Shown here: positions 11,397 through 20,700 of the stretch, in pieces
How the letters are laid out: every line of letters begins with the position of its first letter
Position numbering within the stretch: position 1 is the first letter of the stretch
Source: Symsagittifera roscoffensis
Lineage: Eukaryota > Xenacoelomorpha > Acoela > Convolutidae
DNA length: 64,000 nucleotides
Assembly: GCF_963678635.1 (NCBI RefSeq)
Contig: NC_087064.1
Location: forward strand, 40,088,530-40,152,529
Reading direction: 5' to 3'
Position numbers and translations under genes: made by a program
The notes under the pieces: generated by a model
The model's database searches: none
Told to the model about the DNA's origin: nothing
The model's input: the letters and a program-made list of their open reading frames with translations, nothing else

Positions 11397-12094
11397 ATGA
11401 ATTTTATTGATCCTGAAGATAATCTGGTGGACTTCCCGGAGAAGTTTTTGAACTTACGGGATGAGCTAAATTTCAAACATGAAGCCTTGCTGGAGGACAA
11501 GGAAGTCGAGAGAAGGGTGGCAATCTACGACGGGCTAGTAAAGAAAGGGGCAAACTTAACGCCTATGGAATTTATGATTTTTATGGACCGGAGTTATATT
11601 TTTAAGTATCCGGTACTGAATGCCGAGGAATTATTTGAGCTGGGCTCAATTCAGAGTAGGTTCCTCGCCAAGAAACTATGGAGCCCATGGAGTGGAGTCA
11701 ATGTGGTTTCACAAGAAACAATGGACTTTTTGTCCTTATTCTTTGGAGAGGATGTAAGTTTGTTTTACAATACACCCAATTTTTGAAAAATATATAAAAA
11801 ATTTTTTTTAATTCAAGTGGCATGGCAACATAGAAATCGTATAAAAATTTGTTTTAGTTTCAAGAAGAATTCTTCAGAAAGCCAGCAATAGAAGAAGAAT
11901 TTAGGAGAAAGATAGAGCTTGATATCATGTTAGAAGAAATCTATCAAGCTTGGTGGCCGCCTTATTCAGCGCTGCAGTTTGCAGTGAGTAGCCTGAGTAG
12001 GGCCGCTGAAAACTCTCTGGAAAAGATGGCGGCTGTTAAACTAGTCAAATCTTACACGGATATGAAGTCTAATCTTTATAAAAGTTATTTTTAA
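11397..12094 (+). CDS. Two-exon gene on the opposite strand of the macro element
   Basis: Exon 1 is 11,397-11,753 (119 codons from ATG). The donor is GAT|GTAAGT. The intron of 104 bp (11,754-11,857) is T-rich and ends TTTGTTTTAG. Exon 2 is 11,858-12,094 (78 codons and TAA), joined in phase 0. An AATAAA lies 122 bp after the stop. The 197-residue product has no signal peptide, no membrane segment and no domain I recognise. It is charged, with helical stretches (E-E-E-F-R-R-K-I-E in exon 2). No stop or frameshift is seen, in contrast to pol and env around it. It lies between pol and env but reads the other way, so it is either an antisense accessory gene or captured cellular sequence. Confidence 0.7.
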
Positions 12095-12215
12095 ACCTAT
12101 TTGTAAATATGTTTAGTTTTGGTGTTTTGTGGTTTTATTACAAACTAAATATTTATAAAGAGAATAGAAAAGGCCAATCAAAAAAGAATGTTAAAAAATA
12201 TATTTGTTTTGGCCA

Positions 12216-12221
12216 AATAAA
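12216..12221 (+). promoter_or_regulatory. Polyadenylation signal AATAAA for the antisense gene
   Basis: Canonical AATAAA placed 122 bp after the stop codon of the plus-strand two-exon gene and just before the end of the convergent pol frame (12,235). Position and orientation fit the 3' end of that gene. Confidence 0.5.
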
Positions 12222-13966
12222 TAGCTGGTGTTTATCATTTCTTTTTAAATTTGCCAATTATACTGGATGGAATTGTAGTTCCATAAAAGTTTGTAGGACG
12301 ATTTGTCCGTTTAGGTCTTTTGAATTCAGAAAGTGATCCCGGTGCGGATCGAGTGTTCTCATAGAAGCTTTCCTGAGAGCTATGAGGGATATTTTTTCCA
12401 TCAGTAAAGCTTTCTGCTGATTCAGATAAACGAAGGATATCAGGAGGACGGGGGTATTATATTGCGTTGTTATATTTTGGTGGAGGCGGCCAAATTCATT
12501 TGCGAGACTAGTATTAGGACTTATACTGCGGCTAAGGTAGGCGGCGGTGGCCATAACTACTAGATTGACTAGTTGAAGGATTAGGGGTTTTATCAACAGG
12601 ATAGGGAGTTGAACTTCGAATAGGTCTAAGATTCTGGTCAATCGCAGTCGCATCGAACAAAGGGTGAACCTATAATGTAGAATTCATAGGTTTGTAAAGC
12701 AGATATTATTCCACAATGTTCGCATAGTTCCACATAGTTCACGACTTAGTTCACGATGTCCCATAACACCTAATACTCCTAGAACTTCTGTTTTTGATTC
12801 AGGGGATTTCAATTTTTTTATGTCATCGATTCGTGAAGCGATTGGAGAAAGACCTTCTTTAGAGACAACATGGCCTAAAAATTTAACTTTTCTTAGGAAG
12901 AAAAAAGTTTTGTCAGGGGCAGCTTTTAAATTGGCCTTCCGTAAAAGAGAATGATATTCTCGAATTGTGCCAAACATTTCATTTTTATTTTGACTCTGTA
13001 ACAGAGTGTCGTCTATGTAAGTAATTGCTTTTTTTCTTTAATGAGGGGTCCAAAGGCATATCTCAATAGTTTACTGAAGAAATTTGGAAGTGGTTTCAAG
13101 CCATAGAAACCAACTTGGTAGGTATATTGTCTACCTCCTACAATAAAGCTTGTTAATTTCTGGGCGTCATCTGTTAGAGGTACTTGATGGTAGGCGCAAG
13201 AGAGATCACTACTTGTGAAGTATGATCCGTTTATTCTGGTCATGAGAACTTGTAGTGGTTCTAATGGCCAACTACAATTGCTAGTATCTGTGATTGAGTT
13301 TAGATACCTAGTATCCAAGACCAACTTAACGTAGTCTTTTTTTGGAAGAATGATGACTGGATTTACGAACCATGAGTTCATATCATCTTTTTCATTTAGT
13401 TCTCTGACTATGCCTGCTTAGATTAATTCATCTATTAACTTGTCCAATTTATCTCTTAGATGGACTGGGATTTTACTAGGTCGTTGCTATTTAAACTTTG
13501 CGTCTTTTTTGAGTGGTATATGGAATTTATGCTTCGTTCTTCCAATATCATATTTGTGATGAGAATAAACATCTTGATCCTCTATCAGCATTTGAATTAG
13601 ATCTGCAAATTCATCATCCGATATATCACTTTGTGTGAAATCGAAGTCAGATAAAAATTTATTAGTAGTTTCAATTTTTTCCAAAGTACTACTATTGTCC
13701 TTATCAATTGAGGAGTATTGGGTAAACGTTTCGTTGACTAGAAAGGAAATTAGCCGATCATTATGTTCTTTGTTTCGGTACTTTTTAAATTGTTCTTTCA
13801 AGGGGAACCTGCAAAGTTTCTTTGCATCATTAGAAAAGTCGGTTGCTATTTCGTTTTCATTTTTGCATACGTTGACTATATCTGAACCAATTTGTTCAAA
13901 TATTTCTGATACATTCTCTGTATCAAACACTTCAAGGGCAGGCATGTCCTTGATTTCTTGTCCTGA

Positions 13967-14392
13967 AACATAGACAAATATAGTAATTCCAGAATGTTGG
14001 AATACATCGACAATGATTTTGGAAACTTCTTCCCAATTCATTTTATCTTAGCCACAAGCAATTTTGGGCATTGCGATAGATCGAATGTTATTTGCTATAG
14101 CATGATCTTTCATTTCGGACAAGGTATTGAATATAGCGTCGTAACTGGGTTTCTGAAAGTACCTCTGTTTGGTAATCAGGTTATATATGATTTGTCCAGA
14201 TTTTAGATCAGTGAAGATGAGAATATCGTTAATGTTAGCATGTATTGAGTTACAAAAGTGTCGTAGCTCAGGATACCTTTTGCTAATTGATTCAGCAAAT
14301 CCTTTTTTCATTGCTCTATCTGCAGAGATTGTATGGGCAATGGGCATATTCGATTCGGATAAGGACCTTTTTTTGAAGTCTACATATTGTAG
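13967..14392 (-). other. OARD1/Poa1-like macro domain inside pol
   Basis: About 142 codons between protease tether and RT read as a macro domain of the OARD1 (TARG1) type, which binds ADP-ribose and removes it from glutamate side chains. Seen in order: I-S-A-D-R-A-M-K-K-G near the start, D-I-L-I-F, I-I-Y-N-L-I-T-K-Q-R-Y-F with the lysine that acts in catalysis in OARD1, S-I-A-M-P-K-I-A-C-G, then D-K-M-N-W-E with the partner aspartate, and I-T-I-F-V-Y at the end. A TAA at 14,048-14,050 sits exactly between Gly and that Asp, where OARD1 has Leu. The length matches the family (about 150). The stop likely arose in this copy by point mutation. Confidence 0.85.
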
Positions 14393-15282
14393 ACAGGGGC
14401 CGGATAATTGAGTATTGCTTTCCTGTGTTGTATTGACAACAGTGTTCAGCATGAAACAGCTATCGAATTCCGAACTTTCGTTTAAAATTCTCGTTGTGAA
14501 CTCATCACAATCGTGGATAGCAAATATTTTATCCTCGAATCCTTGAATATCAGTTACTGCATAGCCTAGTACACACTTGTTTAGTGTGACAGGATGATCT
14601 TTCTGATTCTCAATTAGGATAGGTAGGCTTTGCTCAATTTGAGTACAAACTGTATTAATGAAAACCAATTCGGTTTTGGTTGTATTTTTATGATGCAGGA
14701 ATGTAGTCCCTTTTTCGAAGTATGAATTTGGTTCAGCTAAGTGTTTGTATAAAAATGTAGAGCGTGCTGGAATGAACAAGGGTTCTTTCAAGTTAATTGA
14801 GACAATTTTTGAAACGTTAGGATATTCTTTATCGTTGTTCATCAACCCGTAGGATATTACACCTTCTTTTGATTTGAGCTCAACTGCGGGGATATCAAAG
14901 TAGAGAACTTTTAAGAAGAGATGACAAAAGTCTACTCCTAAAAGATTAGCAGTCTCTTCTTCAGTTATCCACACTTTGTGGTTAGATGGATATTTTCCAT
15001 CAGTGTCGAAACAAGATTGGGTGGATGTATGGCCAAACATACGTATATCAGATCCATTATAAGTCTTTGCTTTATTTTTGGATCGGTAAATTGTCATTTT
15101 TTGACCTAATTTTTCCAATTCCTGATAAATTGGGTAGTTTATGATACTACAAGTTGATCCTGGGTCAATCATGAATTGAATTTCGAGTCCACTATTATTA
15201 TTTTTGTCTCCGGTGGCAAAATGATATAAGCTAAGATATATCCTTGATTTAGGATTACTATCATCGCTGGGTTTCGGAGACT

Positions 15283-16671
15283 TTAATAGTTTAAAGGAAA
15301 GAAATCAGTGATCGCATCACTGTAATTGACTTCTTCCTCAACCCAGTGGGTAGTTTCAGACTGTATTTGATTTGATCTAAAATTTGATGATTGAGATTGC
15401 GTCGAGTCTCGACTGTTATTGTTATTATAGTTTCCAGTGCTATATGGTCGACCTCTAGGGTTACTATTGAATTGCCCATTTTCTTGGTCGTAGAACTGTT
15501 TAGCAACTTGTTCATTTTCTCTGAATTTGTTTTCTCTGGGATACCTATCATCATAGTTTTGGGGCCTTTTGGTATTGAAAGACGATTGTGCATTAGCCTT
15601 TTGGAAATTGTTTCCGTTGTGGTTATAATTATGGCGAATGCCATAGTTATTTTGGCTAGGATTTGAATTGTTAGTAGTTCTGTTTTGGTTATCCCAAAAC
15701 CGGTTGCGTGGGTTAGGGTTATTCTGATTAGGGAAGTTATTCGATCTTCGATTTCGTTTATAATCGGTTTCAAATGAAACTCTTTGTTCATTTTTTCGCA
15801 ACTTATTTACTTCGTCCTGAATTTGCTTTTTTGAACATCTAGATATAGAATGTCCATTCATTCTGCAATATTCGCAGAATCGTGTACTATTAGGTCTTCC
15901 CTTGATGTCAGGGTGACGTCTTTGAAATGAATTCTGATCATTGATTGCACTAACTTCTTGATTCTTCATCAATTTAGTTAGTTCTTTAATTTGAGTTTCT
16001 AATGAAGTCATTTTATCCGTTGTTGACTTATTAGCAGGATCAGTAGCAACAATGAATGTTAGATCCTTAGTGATTACATGATTTGTGAATTGATCCCAAT
16101 TGGCATTTGGATGCTCTATCATGTATTCATGAGCTTTTTGTTTAAGGGCTAGAGGTCTTAGTCCCTTAATTGAGAAATCAATATACTTTTGACTTCTTTG
16201 TCTGGTTTGTATAGTTCTCTCAGCATTTTGAGCAGCTTCAGTAGCATGAACGGTTTCATCAATACTTTCGGGCCATCCTCTATCTACAGAATATTTAATT
16301 CTGTGGAAGTAATTTTTTATTAATTCGCCATCTTGGCGAGCTGCATTTTCAGCATCAATTCTATGTTTGAATTGATCTCGTCCGTCAGTAAATCTGTTTA
16401 GGAAGAGATCTTTGAGTTGTGCCCATGTGGTAGCATTGGTTACATTATCATTGAACCATTCAAGAGATGTATCAGTTAACAATGATCCGAATAGGGATCG
16501 TTGTCTGCTATCATAGCTGCGTCGTGCATCATTATCAGCAGGTCTTTGACCTAATGAGAAAAGAATTTTGTTTTCAACTGAATTCCAAAAAGCTGTAGCA
16601 TTTTGGTTCGGATCGTTTCCCGAAAATGTCATTAAAGACAAGTTGGGATGGGATATTGGGGTATCAGCCAT
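15283..16671 (-). CDS. gag: Gag of the macro element
   Basis: An intact 462-codon ORF. The N-terminal 200 residues have the capsid-type pattern of Ty3-type Gag, including E-W-F-N-D, T-W-A-Q-L-K-D-L-F-L-N-R-F and a helix ending Y-F-H-R-I-K-Y. A zinc knuckle of form C-x2-C-x4-H-x4-C lies at residues 266-279. The C-terminal 150 residues are Asn/Arg-rich and probably bind RNA. It forms the particle and packages the RNA. The start follows a leader of about 200 bp from the primer-binding site. The stop lies two codons after a -1 slippery heptamer leading into pol. It is the only large ORF of the element without damage. Confidence 0.85.
   Translation of the reverse strand: MADTPISHPNLSLMTFSGNDPNQNATAFWNSVENKILFSLGQRPADNDARRSYDSRQRSLFGSLLTDTSLEWFNDNVTNATTWAQLKDLFLNRFTDGRDQFKHRIDAENAARQDGELIKNYFHRIKYSVDRGWPESIDETVHATEAAQNAERTIQTRQRSQKYIDFSIKGLRPLALKQKAHEYMIEHPNANWDQFTNHVITKDLTFIVATDPANKSTTDKMTSLETQIKELTKLMKNQEVSAINDQNSFQRRHPDIKGRPNSTRFCEYCRMNGHSISRCSKKQIQDEVNKLRKNEQRVSFETDYKRNRRSNNFPNQNNPNPRNRFWDNQNRTTNNSNPSQNNYGIRHNYNHNGNNFQKANAQSSFNTKRPQNYDDRYPRENKFRENEQVAKQFYDQENGQFNSNPRGRPYSTGNYNNNNSRDSTQSQSSNFRSNQIQSETTHWVEEEVNYSDAITDFFPLNY
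15289..15295 (-). promoter_or_regulatory. -1 ribosomal frameshift heptamer TTTAAAC at the gag-pol junction
   Basis: On the minus strand the gag codons read CCT TTA AAC TAT TAA, placing T_TTA_AAC in exact X_XXY_YYZ register two codons before the gag stop. The pol frame is -1 relative to gag and opens just upstream after a TGA, so slippage here gives a continuous Gag-Pol. The same heptamer is used by coronaviruses and some retroviruses. A downstream stimulatory structure was not established. Confidence 0.8.
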
Positions 16672-16873
16672 TTTATATTTAGTTTAGAACTTAAAAAGAA
16701 AGATAGAAAAATTTATAAATTTATTTAGAAAACTTAAATTTCCGATTTGGAAATTTATTACTTCTCTTTATTTGTAAGAGAAATTTCAACAATTCTCCTG
16801 TTTGAGAATTGGATTTTTTGCTTTTTATCTCTTTTTGAGACTTAAGCAATTTTTGCGAATTTTTAGAAGGTGA
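16672..16873 (-). other. Leader between primer-binding site and gag
   Basis: About 200 bp, non-coding. It should hold the packaging signal. Short inverted pairs such as GAGAATT/AATTCTC around 16,792-16,812 could form a hairpin, but this is not distinctive. Confidence 0.4.
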
Positions 16874-16891
16874 GCCTCACTGGTCGCACCA
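16874..16891 (-). other. tRNA primer-binding site
   Basis: On the minus strand TGGTGCGACCAGTGAGGC begins two or three bases after the end of the upstream LTR. It starts with TGG, complementary to the CCA end of a tRNA, as required for minus-strand priming. The tRNA was not identified. Confidence 0.75.
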
Positions 16892-16893
16892 AT

Positions 16894-17788
16894 TTATTAC
16901 GCTAGCAAAACTATATACGTCGGACAAAAACGCTTGCTAGGAATAAAGGGTCCTTTCTACTTTCTATCTTAGAAAAAAAATCTAAAATTCGCTGAGAAAT
17001 ATTTTTTAGAAAAGAAGTTAGTATGATTTTACAGCAAGTTGCCTTTTGACTCAATATCCTTTTTAACGATGAGATTAGAGATATTTTTAGTGAGAGTAGA
17101 TATTATTTTAGAGATTGGTTGGGGTGGCTGAGGAGAGTGGTGTTGGTGTTAGAAGAGATATTGTTGGGAATGAATTCCCGTAGTTTTGAGCTTCTATTTA
17201 TACTCAGATGGGAAATCGTACCACTTTTCGTATCAAATGAGATGTAACTTCCTAACTTCGTACTCTCTATTCGTACATTCGTATTTTACGAGAAGAGTTT
17301 TTCGTATGCTCGTATTTTACGAGAGGAATCGTTAATATTCGCATTGAATGAGAATAGTTGTTTCATTTCTCAATGCTTAAAACGTTATACGAATTATTCC
17401 AATAGCATTTCCCTTCCTTTTGCAAGGGAATAAAAACATATTTCTTTTGTGGTGGCGGCGGCGTCACATTTTGTGAACGCAATAAAATAATTCATGTTTC
17501 TGTTTCTATTTGAAATCAGAACATATCCATCCTCCTATTTGGAGAGGAAAAAAACGGAAACTTTCATTTTTATTACTTTCACTTGAATAGTGGGGTAATT
17601 GTTGATCGATCGAAGCTTTTTCTTTCAATCTCATAAAGTTGGTTCAATAGTTTGTTGGTGTTACAGGTGGCAGATGTTATTGAACAACTGATACTTTGAG
17701 TCAGGCTTGAATGAATATAAACACATCAGTTACATTTATAAATCAAAATAGAGTTTACACAACCAATAGATTTAACTATAAAATTAAA
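16894..17788 (-). repeat. 5' LTR of the macro element (LTR copy c)
   Basis: About 895 bp, nearly identical to 6,608-7,503. On its right it meets plus-strand Ty3-type pol sequence. Its last 32 bp (17,757-17,788) recur at 21,580-21,611 because the tandem duplication to the right began inside this LTR. Confidence 0.85.
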
Positions 17789-20700
17789 GTTTTACCACTG
17801 AGAACCGACTATGAGGAAACAACAAACTTGAGGAGAAGAGGCATAATGTGAAAGACTGTCCTAGCCATGCCAAAAAATATATAATTTTAAAGAGAATTAA
17901 TGAATTGAATTTTTTTAAGAATCTGATTTCAATGAAATCCGAAACAGATGACGGCTTGTCGAGCTGCTCGAATCTTCTGGAACGCCCCTCGTCATATGAG
18001 TTAGAATCCGACGAACCGGTTTTACCGGAAATAGAACACTTGAAAAATAAAACAGGTAAGAGCAGTTTTAAATTGGAACGCGGACGTTTTTTCAAAACAT
18101 AAGGCGGATATCGGTTGTTGTAATTTTGTCAAACACGAAACCGAGTTAGAAGAAGGCGCCATTCCTCACAGGGAAGGTGCAAGGCGCATGACGCCTCATA
18201 AATCGGAAGCGGGCAGAGCGGAAATAGAAATGTTGCTCGATTACGACATAATAGAACCCTCGAGACCGCCTTGGGGTTGTGGGGTTAGCATGTCCAAAAA
18301 GAAAGGGGGCAGCTTAGGTTTTGTTGCGACTTTCGCTACCTGAATGCAGTGACAAAAAAGACGCCTACCCGAAACCACGGATAGATGAGAGCCTCTCGAA
18401 ACTTGGCGACGCCAAGTTTTTCACTTCACAGGATCTCGGTTCTGCCTTTTGGCAGGTCCCTCTACGAAAGAAGGACAGAGAGGAGACTGGATTTGCATGT
18501 GACTTGGGGTTGTACCAGTGGAAGACGATGCCGTTTGGCTTGTGCAACGTCACAGGGACCTTTCAAAGACTGATGGCTCAGGCTTTGACCAGAGTAACGA
18601 AGAAGTACGGGAACTTTGTGATGTGCTACGTGGATGACATGGTCATAGCAACACCCACCTTGGCAGACCACATCGATAGACTCGATGAGGTCTTCGATTG
18701 CATGAAAAGAGCGGGCTTGAAATGCAAACCATCGAAATGTGAAATCCTTAGGGATTCAATCCAGTACCTGGGGAGTAGACAGGCATGTCGTGACGCCGGA
18801 CCCGGAAGCAGCGGAAGCCGTGTTGACATGAAAGGCCCTAAGAACGGACTCACAGCTCATGAGCTTCCTGGGATTTGCCAATTACTACCGTGAGTTCATA
18901 AAAGTATACACAGCAACTGATGCGCAACAAAGGAAAGAAAAAGCTCAAGCAGCCTTCGAGAATATAAAGCGGGAATTGTGCGAGGCGCCAGTGCTAGGCA
19001 TGTTCACAGAGAAGGGCATGTGTGTCCTCGACACTGATGCTTCAGTAGTAGCCATCTCAGGAATACTGCATCAGGAGCAAGAATGGAATGGGATAACAGT
19101 TCTCTAACCCATTGCATATGGCAGTAAAGTGTTGAGTGACACAGAAACGAAATTTGGTGCACCGAAGGCGGAAATTTTTGCAGTAGTCACATTCGTGGAA
19201 AATTACCGCGCATACTTGGGAAACTCTTCCTTTAAGTTACGCGTGGACAACATAGCGTTATCTTGGTTGAAGATGTACTCGATGGACCAGAGCTATAATT
19301 GTCGGTGGATAGTCAGGTTAGATGGATACCACATGATCAAGAAAGTGTTCTCGTTTCTGGGCAAAGAAACATATGAAGCGCTTCCCTTGACGAGTTGGTT
19401 GGACAAGTCTAGACATCAAATTCCGGGACACCCCGAGTTACCGGTTGAGGAGGCATTAGAAATAAAAATCTTTTCTAAGAAGGACCCGGTGACTTTGGAT
19501 CTGTCGCTACGCTCGAAGCTGGTCCAACAAGAACTCTCTCGTATGATTATAAACAGCCTCTCATTGCTGGATAAAACGGTGCAGGTCACACCATAAGTAA
19601 TGCGGATGCTGGATGGATTGTTGGAGAGAGAAGTGACTAGAGATGATCCCGATTGGGCCGTAGCCATGGCATCGCTGAACATTAGTGAGAAAGTAAGGAT
19701 CAAGCCATCAAGACGCCAAAACAAAGAAAGCGAAAGGGATTTTAGGACGGTAGTTCAGCAACTAGTATCCTCAATTCTCCAAAGCGTTTCGATGAGGACA
19801 TCATACAAACAAGAAGAACAAGAGGTCAGAACGCAAAGGAAGACCGTTAACTTTGGGAATCCCAATCGAAAATGGGTGGAAGTTGAACAAAATCTGGAGC
19901 AACAAAGTTTGTCCGGAGAGAAAGAACTTGAAGAAAAATGGCGAGTTATTGAACAAAACCTGGAACAAGAAAGTTTGTCCGGGGAGTCGGGTGTTGAAGG
20001 AATTGGCCGTGATGAGGAACAAGACCTGGAGGATAAAATTCTATCAGGGGAGTTTAGAAGGATGAGCAGAACGTACAAGTCGTACGTGGCAGACTCACCC
20101 GTTGACAACAACTCGAGGATTTCAGAAATTGACACCTACGCAGACAGGAATTGAGTTGTCAGAATTGGCGATCCACCTATTGCTAGTGGAGACTCGATCA
20201 TGAGACTTGGACAGGGAAGTATAGCAGGACCCTGACAGTGATCGCTACCTGGTATCCAGTGAAAGAGTCTTTGACAACGCAGCGGATGATCTAGAAACAA
20301 TAGCGGTATCGATACGTTCGATGAGCTTGTTACCGCAGAAGGAAGCAGTGAGGACTGACCTTCAACCGTTCAGACAAAAGACAGAGCCATTGGCGAAAAT
20401 TTGGTGCGTGAAGATGGAAGATGACGCACATCAGCCCGATGAGCTGATAAGTCAATTGAGGGTCATCAAGACATACTTGAAGGCGAGATACAGGCCTACA
20501 TAGAGCGCAAAAAAAATGACCGCATCACGAGCAACTTGAAGAGGTGGATCGAGAATAGGGAACCGGATAAACGTGATCTGGAAGATGACATTTATCGTAT
20601 TATGAGACAGTGTTTTATGCAGAAGGAGGGACGGTTATATCTGTACAAGGACGGGATCGTGGCTTGTAGAAGGAGAGAGGAGGACAAGGTACTGTTCAAA

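Larger units (their letters stand above)
12235..15301 (-). pseudogene. Pol of the macro element: protease, macro domain, RT; RNase H and integrase deleted
   Basis: The frame opens at 15,301 and is -1 relative to gag. The retropepsin has active site I-D-P-G-S-T (Asp codon near 15,166) and partner motif N-L-L-G-V-D. A tether, a macro domain and an acidic linker follow. RT spans about 13,420-12,770, with D-T-R-Y-L-N, S-D-L-S-C-A-Y and catalytic Y-I-D-D (13,008-13,019). In-frame stops are at 14,048-14,050, 13,487-13,489 and 13,418-13,420. A frameshift lies at an A7 run (13,029-13,035). After the RT thumb motif the sequence jumps near 12,770 to the C-terminal tail (about 12,650-12,235, in shifted frames), so RNase H and integrase are missing. 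The element is Ty3-type or related by RT and order. Confidence 0.8.
6608..17788 (-). mobile_element. Macro element: env-carrying LTR retroelement, near full length
   Basis: Two nearly identical direct repeats of about 890 bp (6,608-7,503 and 16,894-17,788) bound a minus-strand internal region. It has a primer-binding site next to the upstream LTR, gag with a zinc knuckle, pol with protease, macro domain and RT, an env-like gene and an accessory gene. The two LTRs differ at only a dozen or so positions by eye, so insertion is fairly recent. Yet pol has three in-frame stops, a frameshift and a deletion of RNase H and integrase, so this copy cannot move by itself. It sits inside a plus-strand Ty3-type element between that element's protease and RT. 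A spliced gene on the opposite strand lies between pol and env. Confidence 0.85.

Noticed and set aside
12258-12653. A 131-codon open frame on the minus strand
   Set aside because: Another frame in the same stretch gives a better Pol C-terminal tail (S-E-F-K-R-P-K-R-T-N-R-P, then Y-G-T-T). The long open frame is an out-of-frame shadow.
13635-13973. A 112-codon hydrophobic ORF on the plus strand
   Set aside because: It is the exact antisense of the macro domain end and acidic linker, and its composition is explained by that.
17757-17788. Reading the 32 bp at the LTR border as Ty3-type coding sequence (D-T-T in frame before RT)
   Set aside because: The same 32 bp occurs in LTR copies a and b beside unrelated sequence, so it belongs to the LTR. 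The short protein similarity is chance.
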